Shown one piece after another: positions 1 to 8,707 of a stretch of 64,000 bases of DNA. The stretch lies in contig CAVXTQ010000007.1 of the NCBI GenBank assembly GCA_963764675.1, positions 1,116,001-1,180,000 of the forward strand, in the 5' to 3' direction. The first letter of the stretch is position 1. Every line of letters starts with the position of its first letter. Source of the stretch: Acidiferrum sp963764675. Its GTDB lineage: Bacteria > Acidobacteriota > Terriglobia > Acidiferrales > UBA7541. A program made the position numbers and the translations under genes. The notes under the pieces are model-generated. The model searched no databases. It was not told the DNA's origin and saw only the letters and a list, made by a program, of their open reading frames with translations.

Positions 1-910
1 GATTCATAAAGGTAAGCATGTGCCAGGCTTCCGACTCGAGGCCCTTCGGTATCAGATCCTTGCGCGTGATGAACGCGCCGATTGGGACCCCTCCACCGAG
101 CGCCTTGCCGATCACCAAGATGTCCGGGCGGACATCGAACAGATCGCAGGCCCACATCGTTCCGCAGCGGCACAAGCCGGTCTGAATCTCGTCGACAATC
201 AGCAGCACACCGCGCTCGCGGCAGACCCGCTCGATGCTGCGGTAGTACTCTGGAACGAACACGCTGTGACCGTTGGGACCCTGGACAATCTCAATCAGAA
301 GCGCCGCCACTTGTCCAGAGCTGGCGCTATCGAGATCTGCCTCCAGTGCGTGAACCGCAGCACGGAAGTTATTGGGATCGTCGCCCAGCAGCGGCCGATA
401 TGCGTCCGCCGAAGGAATCTGGCGAAAGTTCGGCCATCGCAAGGAGCCTGGGAGCCACTTCCGCAAAGCTGGCATGCCGCCGAGGCCCATCGTGGCCAGT
501 GATTGGCCGTGATACGCTCCGGTCAGGGAAAGTACTTCGCTGCGCCCGGTAACGCGAATCGCGAATTTGAGAGCCGCTTCAATCGCTTCTCCACCCCCGG
601 CAACCAAGAAGGTTTTCGTCAGCCCCGGAGGTGCGATCTTGGCCATCCGGGCGCAGAACTCGATCACGGTCGTACTGTCGTGCAGGAGATTTACGGTAGG
701 CATTTTCGCCATCTGGCGCGCCACCGCCTCGGCAACGGCGGGATTGCTGTGACCTACCATCGCAGGGCCCGCAGATCCCGACATCGTGTCAAGATACATT
801 TTGCCCTTGACGTCCCACATCCGGGAGCCTTCCGCCCGCTCCATGATCCGCGACCCGTCCCGCCTGAGCGCATTCAAGACAAAGTCATTGGATAACGCTT
901 CGTAGTCCAT
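1..910 (-). CDS. Class III (PLP-dependent) aminotransferase, 3' end cut by window edge
   Basis: An open minus-strand frame starts at ATG 908-910 and runs off the window edge; about 303 codons are visible without a stop. The translation is a class III aminotransferase of the glutamate-1-semialdehyde aminomutase/omega-aminotransferase type. It has the AYHGQS segment, the cofactor-contacting DEIQTGLCRCG motif, and the IGKALGGGVPIG stretch whose Lys should form the Schiff base with PLP. A possible ribosome site (AAGGA) lies 3-4 nt before the start. The gene is divergent from the GH140 gene. Substrate is not predictable; heme biosynthesis (HemL) is possible but nothing nearby supports it. Confidence 0.85.
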   Translation of the reverse strand, partial: MDYEALSNDFVLNALRRDGSRIMERAEGSRMWDVKGKMYLDTMSGSAGPAMVGHSNPAVAEAVARQMAKMPTVNLLHDSTTVIEFCARMAKIAPPGLTKTFLVAGGGEAIEAALKFAIRVTGRSEVLSLTGAYHGQSLATMGLGGMPALRKWLPGSLRWPNFRQIPSADAYRPLLGDDPNNFRAAVHALEADLDSASSGQVAALLIEIVQGPNGHSVFVPEYYRSIERVCRERGVLLIVDEIQTGLCRCGTMWACDLFDVRPDILVIGKALGGGVPIGAFITRKDLIPKGLESEAWHMLTFMN

Positions 911-1060
911 CGATCCTTTCCGGGCCAAGCGCAGCCTTCGGGACATATTTCTAGCTTGGCGGGCCGAGACAATCTATCAAGAAACCACAAATCTATGTCA
1001 TAAGTCCGCGATCCCCGAGGCAGTTCCGCGGCTTCTGCTTGCCCGCCGGCGTGCGTATTT

Positions 1061-1091
1061 TTGTGACAAAAACCGATTGAAAGCTTATATA
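1061..1091 (+). promoter_or_regulatory. Weak candidate promoter for the GH140 operon
   Basis: Within the divergent gap 911-1118, TTGTGA at 1061-1066 and TATATA at 1086-1091 are separated by 19 bp. The spacing is long and the -35 match is partial. The rest of the gap shows no clear operator. Confidence 0.3.
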
Positions 1092-1118
1092 CCTGGGCCG
1101 GACCCCGCGGTATCTATC

Positions 1119-2465
1119 ATGATTAAACCAATGACCAAAACTCATCGTTTGGCCTTGCTTGGAATACTCGCGTGCGCGGCGCTCGCGTTCTTCGCTTTCG
1201 GCGCTAGCGCCAATCCTGGAGCTGCGCGTTACCCGCTGCGCGTGCACCCAGATCACCGTCATCTCATGGACCAAAGCGGCGCTCCTTTTTTGGTGCAAGG
1301 CGATGCCGCGTGGTCTCTCATCTCTGGCCTCACCAAAGATGAAGCCGAAGTCTACCTTGAGGGGCGGCGCCGCCAGGGATTTAACTCCGTCATCGTCAAT
1401 CTCATCGAGCACAAGTTTCGCGGCCCAGTCAACCGCTACGACCAGGGACCTTTCACGAAATCCGGAGACTTCTCGACGCCCAACGAAAAATATTTCGAGC
1501 ACGCCGATTGGGTTATCCGCAAAGCCGCTGAGAAGGGTATTACGGTCTTCCTGGCGCCGATCTATCTCGGATATATCGGGACCGAAGAGGGTTGGGTTGA
1601 GGAAGCTCTCGCAAACGGACCGGAAAAATCGCGCAATTGGGGTCGCTACGTTGGTAAGCGCTATCGCGATTTCGACAACATCGTTTGGCTGATTGGCGGC
1701 GATCGCAATCCGGAAAAGGCCCGCGAAGACGTGGACGCCATCGTGAGCGGCATCAAGGAATTCGATACCCGCCACATTTTTACCGCGCACTGCCATCCCG
1801 AAAACTCCGCAGTCGACCAATACAAAGACGACGGTTGGCTGGACTTCAACACCACCTACACCTACAACATCGTCCACGGCATGCTTCTTCGCGACTACAA
1901 TCGCAAGCCGGCTATACCGTTTGTCCTGATCGAGTCGACCTACGAAGGCGAGCATAACGCCTCCGCCGTCCAAGTCAGGCGCCAAGCGTACTGGGCGATC
2001 CTTTGCGGCGCCACTGGTCAGTTCCTGGGCAACCGCCCTATATGGCTTTTCGATCCAGGTTGGGAAGCCGCCGTTGACTCTCCCGGCGCCAAAGACATGA
2101 CCCGGCTCCAGTTACTCTTCACTTCGCGGCCTTGGCAAGACTTGGTTCCGGACGAAAAGCATGAAGTCGTCGTTGACGGCCTTGGCGAATTCCACGGCAT
2201 GGACTATCTGGCCGCCGCGCGTACTCACGACGGTGGAACCGTGATTGCCTACCTGCCAAACGCTCGGCCGTTTACCGTGGATATGACCAAGATCTCAGGA
2301 AAGAGCGCCGTGGCACGGTGGTTTAACCCCCGCACCGGACAATCGGACCCGGCAGGTGAGTTCCCGACCAGCGGCAAGAAGCAATTCACTCCGCCAGGGG
2401 ACGGCGATTGGGTTTTGGTACTAGACGACGCCGCCCGTGCCTTGCCCGATCCTGGGAAACTCTGA
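1119..2465 (+). CDS. Secreted GH140-type glycosidase (apiosidase-like, DUF4038 plus C-terminal collagen-binding-like domain)
   Basis: The protein has about 448 residues with a signal peptide at roughly residues 9-31, so it acts in the periplasm or outside. The body matches the apiosidase-like catalytic fold (DUF4038), followed by the small beta domain often called putative collagen-binding. In family GH140 the acid/base Asp and nucleophile Glu are expected in the segments seen here as WLIGGDRNP (D195) and FVLIESTYEGE (E272). Characterised members release D-apiose from rhamnogalacturonan II. An upstream TTG at 1077 is open but ATG 1119 places the signal peptide better. It is first in a seven-gene run. 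The family assignment is good; specificity is inference. Confidence 0.8.
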   Translation: MIKPMTKTHRLALLGILACAALAFFAFGASANPGAARYPLRVHPDHRHLMDQSGAPFLVQGDAAWSLISGLTKDEAEVYLEGRRRQGFNSVIVNLIEHKFRGPVNRYDQGPFTKSGDFSTPNEKYFEHADWVIRKAAEKGITVFLAPIYLGYIGTEEGWVEEALANGPEKSRNWGRYVGKRYRDFDNIVWLIGGDRNPEKAREDVDAIVSGIKEFDTRHIFTAHCHPENSAVDQYKDDGWLDFNTTYTYNIVHGMLLRDYNRKPAIPFVLIESTYEGEHNASAVQVRRQAYWAILCGATGQFLGNRPIWLFDPGWEAAVDSPGAKDMTRLQLLFTSRPWQDLVPDEKHEVVVDGLGEFHGMDYLAAARTHDGGTVIAYLPNARPFTVDMTKISGKSAVARWFNPRTGQSDPAGEFPTSGKKQFTPPGDGDWVLVLDDAARALPDPGKL

Positions 2466-2473
2466 TCACGGCT

Positions 2474-3367
2474 ATGACGACGGTTTTCGCGAACGGCTTG
2501 AGCGCTCCCGAAGGCCCGGTTGCCCTGCCTGACGGCACCTGGCTGATCGTAGAAGGTGGCGCCGAGCGCGGCTGCGTGACTCACATCAGCAAAGACGGCA
2601 AGACCAAGCACATCATCAAGAAAACCGGCCGCCCGAATGGCCTGGCCGTGGACTCCGAGGGAGCCATCTGGGTTGCGGAGTCGAAGAATCCCTCCCTGCT
2701 GCGATTGACTATGGAGGGAAAATCGGAAGTCGTTGCAACCGCATGCGACGGTGAGCCCTTTCTCTTCCCCAATGACCTCTGCTTCGGGCCTGACGGCGCA
2801 CTCTACCTGACCGATTCGGGGGTATTGATCGACGAGTTCGCGCCCGGCAATCAAATCCGCCCGGACTATATGACGGTCAGATACGACGGCAGGGTTTACC
2901 GAGTCGACGTCAAGACCGGCCACGTAAAGAAGTTGGACACAGGCATCAAGTTCACGAACGGAATTGCCTTCGGCCCGGATCATCACCTCTACGCAAACGA
3001 AACGCTCACCGGGAATATCTATCGTTATGAGTCGCGCGGTGGCGCAATCACCGGTCCGCGCGCCCTCTTCGGAAACGTTATCCGCCCCGATGCGCCGCCA
3101 GGCTGGAAAGGCCCGGACGGCATGGCGTTCTCGACGGATGGCCGGCTCTACGTGGCGGTCTTTGGCCAGCGCGACGTGACCGTGCTCGGAAAAGATGGCG
3201 CAGTTGTCGAGCGCATTCCGACCGCTGGCAAACTGCCCACCAACGTCGCCTTTGCTCTGCCCGGCAAGAAGCGAATGCACATCACCGAGTACGAACTTGG
3301 CCAGGTAGAGGCCGTGGAAGTCCTCACGGACGGCCTGCCCCTTTGGACCGGTGTTCGGGCGCAGTAA
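2474..3367 (+). CDS. SMP-30/gluconolactonase-family lactonase
   Basis: This is a 297-residue six-bladed beta-propeller of the SMP-30/gluconolaconase/LRE family. It shows the N-terminal SAPEGPVAL Glu region, FPNDLCFGPDGALYLTDSG, NGIAFGPDHHLY and GPDGMAFSTDGRLYVAVFG, which supply the usual divalent-metal ligands (Glu, Asn, Asn, Asp). Such enzymes hydrolyse sugar lactones. No signal peptide is visible, so it is probably cytoplasmic. ATG 2474 sits 8 bp after the GH140 stop; an in-frame upstream start would lie inside GH140. Next to a glycosidase and a dehydrogenase it could open an aldonolactone. Confidence 0.85.
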   Translation: MTTVFANGLSAPEGPVALPDGTWLIVEGGAERGCVTHISKDGKTKHIIKKTGRPNGLAVDSEGAIWVAESKNPSLLRLTMEGKSEVVATACDGEPFLFPNDLCFGPDGALYLTDSGVLIDEFAPGNQIRPDYMTVRYDGRVYRVDVKTGHVKKLDTGIKFTNGIAFGPDHHLYANETLTGNIYRYESRGGAITGPRALFGNVIRPDAPPGWKGPDGMAFSTDGRLYVAVFGQRDVTVLGKDGAVVERIPTAGKLPTNVAFALPGKKRMHITEYELGQVEAVEVLTDGLPLWTGVRAQ

Positions 3368-3401
3368 TAGACGAAGCACGGTAGTCGAGGATCGGAATCG
3401 C

Positions 3402-4397
3402 ATGCGAATGAAGAAGTTCATCAACCGCACTGAAGATATCGTGCCGGAGCTGCTCGAGGGCTTAGCGCTCTCTCATCCGAACCAAGTCCGGCTCGTCGGC
3501 AGCAACTTGGTTGCGCGCGCCACCCCCAAAGCTCCCGGCAAGGTAGGAGTCGTCACCCTGGGCGGCAGCGGGCACGAGCCCGGCCTGAGCGGCTTCGTGG
3601 GCTACGGGATGCTCGACGTCAGTGTCGCCGGTGAGATTTTTGCTGCACCCGGCGCACCGCGCTGCCTGGAGGCCCTTCGTCTGGCCGACCGCGGCGCAGG
3701 TGTCCTGTTCGTCGTCCTCAACCACGCCGGCGACGTCTTGTCCTCGAACATCACCATGCAGATGGCGCAGCGCGAACGGCTGAACGTCAAGATGATCCTC
3801 ACCCATGAGGACATCGCCGGTGGACCGAACCCTGAGGATCGGCGCGGGCTGGTCGGATTCCTGCCGGTTTACAAGGTGGCAGGCGCTGCTGCGGAGCAGG
3901 GCCTGCCGCTCGAGAAATGCCTCGAAGTCGCGGAACGCATGGAACGTAACTCACGAACTCTTTCCGTTGCCGTGCGCACCGCCACGCATCCCGCCACTGG
4001 CCAGCCGATTTTTGAGCTCGGCGACGATGAGATGGAAGTCGGCATGGGACAACATGGCGAAGCCGGTACCGGCCGCATGAAGCTGAAGACCGCCGATGAA
4101 ACGGCCACGCTCATGCTCGAAAAGCTTCTGGACGACCTGCAAGTCAAGCAAGATGAAGAACTGCTCGTCATCGTCAACGGCGCGGGCGCCACGACTCTGA
4201 TGGAACTGTTGATTTTGTTCCGCCGCGTGCATCAGCTCCTCGCGGAAAAACGCATCAAGTTGGTGCGCGCGAAGGTCGGAGAGTTCATCACCACGCAGGA
4301 GCAGGCCGGCTTCCAACTCATGATCGCTCGCATGGATCCCGAGTTGATCCGTCTCTGGGATGCCCCGTGCGATGCGCCCTATTTTACGGTGCGATGA
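3402..4397 (+). CDS. dhaK: Dihydroxyacetone kinase substrate-binding subunit DhaK-like
   Basis: This 331-residue DhaK-domain protein begins MRMKKFINRTEDIV, like known DhaK starts. GGSGHEPG (H58) and the GQHGEAG motif (H218) correspond to the two catalytic His residues, the latter forming a hemiaminal with the ketone substrate. GDVL carries the conserved catalytic Asp. The stop overlaps the dhaL start (ATGA at 4394-4397). DhaK/DhaL pairs phosphorylate dihydroxyacetone, but relatives act on erythrulose and other short ketoses, and the neighbours here suggest a non-DHA substrate. A second ATG at 3408 is possible. Confidence 0.9.
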   Translation: MRMKKFINRTEDIVPELLEGLALSHPNQVRLVGSNLVARATPKAPGKVGVVTLGGSGHEPGLSGFVGYGMLDVSVAGEIFAAPGAPRCLEALRLADRGAGVLFVVLNHAGDVLSSNITMQMAQRERLNVKMILTHEDIAGGPNPEDRRGLVGFLPVYKVAGAAAEQGLPLEKCLEVAERMERNSRTLSVAVRTATHPATGQPIFELGDDEMEVGMGQHGEAGTGRMKLKTADETATLMLEKLLDDLQVKQDEELLVIVNGAGATTLMELLILFRRVHQLLAEKRIKLVRAKVGEFITTQEQAGFQLMIARMDPELIRLWDAPCDAPYFTVR

Positions 4398-5059
4398 CCG
4401 ACCGCATCAGCAGGGTCGAGCTTTCGCGGATGATCGCGGGTGCGGCAGCGCGGATCCGGGAGCAGCACGCATGGCTCTCCGAACTCGATTCAGCCGCGGG
4501 CGATGGTGATCACGGCACGGCGATGCTGCGCAGCGTGGATCGCCTGGAGAAAGCCTTCGCGTCTGGTCCACCGGCATGTTTCAAGACTTGTTTCAGCGAA
4601 GTCGGCTGGAGCGTTCTAGGTGCGGACGGTGGAGCATCCAGTTCCCTGCTCGGTACTTTCTTTCTGGGGATGGCGGATGGGATCGCGTCGAACGTCGCAT
4701 CGTTGGATTGCCGCGAGCTAGCCGCAGCGTTTGAGTCAGGTTTACGCGCCGTGCGCGCGCAAACGAAGGCGCAGCCTGGCGACAAAACAATGATGGACGC
4801 GCTTATACCGGCCATTCAAACGCTGTCGGCAGCCGCGCAAGCGGGCAAAGAAGTCTCAACGAGTTTTGAAGAAGCAGCTCGTGCGGCGAAGGCTGGCGCG
4901 GAAGCGACAAAGAATCTGACGGCCAGCTATGGCCGCGCCAAGTTTCTCGGTGAAAAGACTCGCGGGCACCAGGATCCCGGCGCCGCCTCGATTGCACTCT
5001 TGTTTGAAGGTTTTCACCGCGGTCTAGTTGAACTCAAAGGAGAAGCCGGCAATGGCTGA
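4394..5059 (+). CDS. dhaL: Dihydroxyacetone kinase ADP/ATP-binding subunit DhaL-like
   Basis: The 221-residue DhaL domain shows the Asp cluster SAAGDGDHG that binds Mg-nucleotide, the GADGGASSSLLGTFF loop, QPGDKTMMDAL, and the C-terminal GRAKFLGEKTRGHQDPG signature. It pairs with the upstream DhaK, with start and stop overlapping by 4 nt. No DhaM phosphotransfer partner is in the window, so an ATP-dependent two-subunit kinase is more likely than a PTS-driven one; that is inference. Its stop lies inside the start of the thiolase gene, so translation is probably coupled. Confidence 0.9.
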   Translation: MTDRISRVELSRMIAGAAARIREQHAWLSELDSAAGDGDHGTAMLRSVDRLEKAFASGPPACFKTCFSEVGWSVLGADGGASSSLLGTFFLGMADGIASNVASLDCRELAAAFESGLRAVRAQTKAQPGDKTMMDALIPAIQTLSAAAQAGKEVSTSFEEAARAAKAGAEATKNLTASYGRAKFLGEKTRGHQDPGAASIALLFEGFHRGLVELKGEAGNG

Positions 5060-5957
5060 TATCGAGGAGATGCAAGACGGTAAGAACTACCACATCGGCG
5101 TTCCCATGCTAGCCATCCCGTTCTTTCTCAAAGGAAGCAATTCCCTAGACTGGGGCATGAAGAACCGCCTCGCGCGCATCTTCAACTCTGCGACCGGAAA
5201 AACTGTCATGCTCGCAGTCGACCACGGCTATTTCCAAGGCCCGACCACCGGTCTCGAGCGCATCGATCTGTCCATCGTGCCTCTAGTGCCCTACGCCGAC
5301 GCGCTGATGATTACGCGCGGCGCGCTTCGCACGTCGATTCCTCCCGAGATCACGAAACCCGTTGTGCTGCGCGCAAGCGGAGGCCAAAGCATCTTGAAGG
5401 AACTCTCCAACGAGCTTGTCGCCGTCGACATCGAAGACGTTGCGCGCATCAACGCCTCGGCGATGGCCGTGCAGGTTTACATCGGCGGCGAGAACGAGCA
5501 CAAGTCCATCGGCAATTTGGTCAAGATCGTCGACGCGGGAAACAAATACGGCGTTCCGACCCTCGCAGTCACCGGAGTTGGGAAAGAACTCGTCCGCGAT
5601 GCAAAATATCTCGGCCTGGCCGCGCGAATCTGTGCCGAGATGGGCGCGCATTTCGTCAAAACCTATTATTGCGAGAAGGATTTCGCGCGAGTGGCTGCCG
5701 CCTGCCCTGTTCCTGTTCTCATCGCCGGCGGCAAGAAACTCCCGGAGCTAGACGCGTTGAAGATGGCCTACAACGCGATCGACCAAGGAGCCGCCGGAGT
5801 TGACATGGGTCGCAACGTCTTCCAGTGTGCAGATCCGGTAGCAATGATTCAGGCCGTCCGCACGGTGGTGCATGAACGGGAGAAACCCGAGAAAGCCTTT
5901 GACCTCTACCAATCGCTCAAAAACGACACCCCGCGCGCCGTTTCCCAAAGGAGCTGA
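5052..5957 (+). CDS. LsrF-type thiolase/aldolase (3-hydroxy-5-phosphonooxypentane-2,4-dione thiolase family)
   Basis: The 301-residue protein is close to E. coli LsrF along its length (GKTVMLAVDHGYFQGPTTG, VAVTGVGK-like LAVTGVGKELVRD, FVKTYYCEKDF, VLIAGGKKLPE, GAAGVDMGRN). Lys203 in FVKTYY falls at the same residue number as the LsrF Schiff-base lysine. LsrF moves an acetyl group from a phosphorylated diketone to CoA, giving DHAP and acetyl-CoA. The start is fixed by AAAGGAG (5036-5042), 9 nt before ATG 5052. No lsrACDB or lsrK is visible, so autoinducer-2 breakdown is unlikely as the whole story. The DhaKL pair upstream may supply its phosphorylated keto substrate. Confidence 0.85.
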   Translation: MADIEEMQDGKNYHIGVPMLAIPFFLKGSNSLDWGMKNRLARIFNSATGKTVMLAVDHGYFQGPTTGLERIDLSIVPLVPYADALMITRGALRTSIPPEITKPVVLRASGGQSILKELSNELVAVDIEDVARINASAMAVQVYIGGENEHKSIGNLVKIVDAGNKYGVPTLAVTGVGKELVRDAKYLGLAARICAEMGAHFVKTYYCEKDFARVAAACPVPVLIAGGKKLPELDALKMAYNAIDQGAAGVDMGRNVFQCADPVAMIQAVRTVVHEREKPEKAFDLYQSLKNDTPRAVSQRS

Positions 5958-5959
5958 CC

Positions 5960-6271
5960 GTGGCCAATAAAAACACCACTCAAGTCGTATGCGTTGCCGA
6001 CTTTTACGCGAAAAAAGGCAAGACCGACGCCCTCGTCCAAGCCTTACACATCCTCATGAAGCCCACGCACGCCGAGCCGGGATGCATCCGCTATGAGCTC
6101 AATCAGCGCGAAGACGACCCTCGTTGGATCACATTCATCGAAAAATGGAAGGACCAGCAAACCTTCGACAGGCATTGCGCCATGCCCTACATCACGCACT
6201 ATTTCAATGACGTGCGCCCCGGCCTGGTGGAGACTTTCGAGGTGAAGCTGTACCGCGAGATATTGCCGTAG
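5960..6271 (+). CDS. Antibiotic-biosynthesis-monooxygenase-fold (ABM) protein, LsrG/YgiN-like
   Basis: This is a 103-residue single ABM domain (DFYAKKGKTDALVQAL, EPGCIRYELNQREDDP, EKWKDQQTFDRHCAMPYITHY). Its start is GTG 5960, 6 nt after the strong AAAGGAG at 5948-5953 that overlaps the thiolase gene end. LsrG, the ABM-fold partner of LsrF, isomerises the LsrF substrate. The adjacency of an ABM protein and an LsrF homologue here copies that pairing. Quinol monooxygenase (YgiN) activity is the alternative. Sequence alone does not decide between them. Confidence 0.8.
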   Translation: MANKNTTQVVCVADFYAKKGKTDALVQALHILMKPTHAEPGCIRYELNQREDDPRWITFIEKWKDQQTFDRHCAMPYITHYFNDVRPGLVETFEVKLYREILP

Positions 6272-6274
6272 CTC

Positions 6275-7036
6275 ATGCGCCTGGCCGGCAAAATAGCAGT
6301 CATCACCGGAGCCGCCTCGGGCATTGGCCGCGCCACCGCGCTGCGTTTCTGCGAAGAAGGCGCTTCCGTCGCCATCTTCGACCGCGATTCGCATCGCGGC
6401 GACGAAGTCGTCCAGCAAATTCGCAAACGAGGGCAGCCCGCGATTTTTCTTCCCGTCGACGTTTCCATCGAGACGCAAGTCAAAGAGGCCATCGCAAGAA
6501 CGATAGTGGAGCTTGGCGGCCTCCACATCTTGGTGAACAACGCGGCCGCTTTCGTCTTTGGCTCACTCGAAGTCCCGGAAGCTGATTGGGACAAAGTTCT
6601 CTCCGTCAACGTCAAAGGCGCGATGTTTTGCGCGAAATACGCCGGCGAAGCCATGATCCGCACGGGCGGCGGCGCCATCGTCAACGTGAATTCCATCAGC
6701 GGCTTCATCGCGCAGGATCGCAGCTTGCCTTACAACACCAGCAAAGCCGCCCTGCTAGGACTCAACCGCTGCTTGGCGATGGATCTAGCGCGCCACAAGA
6801 TCAGAGTCAACGCCGTCGCACCCGGCTGCATCGACACGCCGCAACTCCGCGCCGACGCCGAGCGCGCCGGAATGACCTACGAGCAGAACGTCGCCCTCGA
6901 GGGCCCGCTCCATCTCTTGAATCGCTTCGGAACGCCCGAGGAAGTCGCCAACGCGATTCTGTTTCTCGCTTCGGACGAAGCTTCCTTCATCACCGGAACT
7001 TGCCTGATGGTCGATGGTGGCTACACAGCGAAATAG
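6275..7036 (+). CDS. Short-chain dehydrogenase/reductase (SDR)
   Basis: The 253-residue classical SDR has the NAD(P)-binding TGAASGIGRA, the NNAA motif, the catalytic Ser in NVNSISG, and YNTSK with the Tyr-Lys pair. The C-terminal SDEASFITGTCLMVDGG is typical of family members that oxidise secondary alcohols of sugars or polyols. The Asp after the second strand (IFDRD) favours NAD over NADP. It is last in the run and starts 3 bp after the ABM gene stop. A sugar or sugar-acid dehydrogenase role fits the lactonase and kinase neighbours but is inferred. Confidence 0.85.
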   Translation: MRLAGKIAVITGAASGIGRATALRFCEEGASVAIFDRDSHRGDEVVQQIRKRGQPAIFLPVDVSIETQVKEAIARTIVELGGLHILVNNAAAFVFGSLEVPEADWDKVLSVNVKGAMFCAKYAGEAMIRTGGGAIVNVNSISGFIAQDRSLPYNTSKAALLGLNRCLAMDLARHKIRVNAVAPGCIDTPQLRADAERAGMTYEQNVALEGPLHLLNRFGTPEEVANAILFLASDEASFITGTCLMVDGGYTAK

Positions 7037-7067
7037 TACGAGCCAACTCGAACTTCACGCACGCAAC

Positions 7068-8474
7068 CTAGTGTTCGCCACTCATCGCCAGATTCACGCC
7101 GCCGCGCCGAATCAACAGAAACAGATAGGCAACGCCCGCCAAGCTCCACACCGCGCCCACCTTCATCGCCAGTGGCGACACGCTCAACCAGATCCACAAG
7201 CAAACCAGAAACCCGATCGTCGGCGACGCCACAAACTTCCAGATGCCTGCGCCGCCATACTCACGTCGACGAACAGCATAAAGTCCGATCACCGACAAGT
7301 TCACCACCATGAACCCCGCGCAAGCGCCAAAATTAACCAACTCGGCGGCCTTATCCAGATCCAGTAACAACCCAGCCACCATCGCGATCGCCCCCATCAA
7401 GACCATGCTATAGGTCGGCGTTCGCAATTTTGGATGGAGATAGCCGAACACTGCGTGTGGCAGCTTTCCGTCTCGCGCCATTCCGTACAGCAAACGCGAC
7501 GCGCTGGCCTGACTCGCGATTCCGCTGGCCCAGGCCTGCGCCACCACCAGCAGCGCAATAAGATACGCAAGACCCGCTCCGCCGATCTTCCTTCCAATAT
7601 CGCTGAACGCTGTTTCCACCGGAGAAAACGTAGTGTAGTCGGGCCAAATCAGTTGCCCCAAATACGTCTGCAAAATAAAGAGCGTCCCTGCAATGAAGCA
7701 GACCAAGATGGTCGCGCGAGCGACATTCTTCTCCGGGTCCTTGGCATCCTCCGCCAAAGTGGAAATGCCGTCGAAGCCAAGAAAAGACAGCACGGCCACT
7801 GGCGTCGCGCCCATCACCAACCGCCAAGAAAAGCTCCCCGGTGCATAAAACGGTTCCGCCGAAACCAGGGTGCCGCGCCCCACGCCATGCGTCAGCGCCC
7901 ACACCGCCGCAACCAGAAACCACACAATCGAAACCGCCAGAATCGCGTTGAAAATGGTCGTAGCACGTGAGGTCATCTCAATGCCGCGCAAATTGATCGC
8001 GGTGATCGCAAACGAAGTCACAATCACCCACGCGCTGTAAGGAATCGCGGGCACCAGCTTGTGCGACGTGGCACCCACAATAATCACGCAGAGCATCGGC
8101 ATCAGGATGTAGTCGAGGATCATGACCCATCCCGCAAGGTAACCCATCACCGGATGGATCGCTTTGGAAGCATAAGCGTACGTCGATCCTGCTTCAGGAA
8201 ACGCCGCGGCCATTTTCCCGTAGCTTGCCGCAGTGAAGCTCACCGCGATCATCGCAACGAGGTACACCATCGCGAAGTGCCCGTGCGACTCGGCGGCGCC
8301 CACACCAAAAAATGTATAGGGTGCCGTCGGCCCCACGAACGCAAGCCCGAACAACACCAAAGCCCACAAGGAGAGCACCGGCCTCAGACCAGACTCGGAT
8401 TTGCCGGCGCCGCCAGCGACGGATGTTCCGGTGCCGGCAGAGCGACTTTCCGGAGGCGATTGCGACTGGTTCAT
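7068..8474 (-). CDS. APC-superfamily amino acid/amine permease
   Basis: A 468-residue integral membrane protein with about 12 hydrophobic helices. The first segment LVLFGLAFVGPTAPYTFFGV is the typical APC TM1 with its unwound Gly-rich centre, and FLGFDGISTLAEDAKDPEKN matches the TM6 region of amino acid and putrescine permeases. It is convergent with the SDR gene (31 bp apart) and downstream of GH127 on the same strand, 233 bp away. Substrate cannot be told; amino acids or amines are likely by family. Confidence 0.88.
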   Translation of the reverse strand: MNQSQSPPESRSAGTGTSVAGGAGKSESGLRPVLSLWALVLFGLAFVGPTAPYTFFGVGAAESHGHFAMVYLVAMIAVSFTAASYGKMAAAFPEAGSTYAYASKAIHPVMGYLAGWVMILDYILMPMLCVIIVGATSHKLVPAIPYSAWVIVTSFAITAINLRGIEMTSRATTIFNAILAVSIVWFLVAAVWALTHGVGRGTLVSAEPFYAPGSFSWRLVMGATPVAVLSFLGFDGISTLAEDAKDPEKNVARATILVCFIAGTLFILQTYLGQLIWPDYTTFSPVETAFSDIGRKIGGAGLAYLIALLVVAQAWASGIASQASASRLLYGMARDGKLPHAVFGYLHPKLRTPTYSMVLMGAIAMVAGLLLDLDKAAELVNFGACAGFMVVNLSVIGLYAVRRREYGGAGIWKFVASPTIGFLVCLWIWLSVSPLAMKVGAVWSLAGVAYLFLLIRRGGVNLAMSGEH

Positions 8475-8707
8475 TTGTGTGAGAGCAAACGATTCGGGCC
8501 CTCATTCTAGTCGGCAGGCCCATCGAATCTATAAGGTTTTAACGATTCTTTGTCGCAATGCTATCGCATACAGGCTGTGGTGCGGCAGAACCCCTTGGAG
8601 TGCGGCGGCTAGCCGCCGCCTTTGCGCAGTAAACGCCCAGCTCTACACAACGACGTAGTGCAATTGGTCTCGAAGCAATGCGCGCTTCGACAAGCCCACG
8701 CTACGCC
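8475..8707. other. Intergenic gap with two inverted repeats
   Basis: No convincing gene is seen between GH127 and the permease. The gap holds a perfect 18-bp palindrome (8602-8619, listed separately) and a CGAAGC/GCTTCG stem with a 7-nt loop at 8671-8689, just downstream of the GH127 stop. No T-run follows the stem, so a terminator role is uncertain. Confidence 0.5.
8602..8619. repeat. Perfect 18-bp palindrome, REP-like
   Basis: GCGGCGGCT is followed directly by its reverse complement AGCCGCCGC. It sits in the gap between two minus-strand genes and has no promoter or start context. It resembles short GC-rich extragenic palindromes that recur in some soil bacterial genomes; recurrence cannot be tested within this window. 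Confidence 0.5.

Noticed and set aside
993..1985. 330-codon minus-strand frame antisense to GH140
   Set aside because: It mirrors the GH140 gene, has no domain resemblance, and GH140 is well supported.
5052..6271. Autoinducer-2 (Lsr) degradation system
   Set aside because: Only LsrF- and LsrG-like proteins are present; no LsrK, LsrR or Lsr transporter. Kinase and lactonase neighbours point to another substrate.
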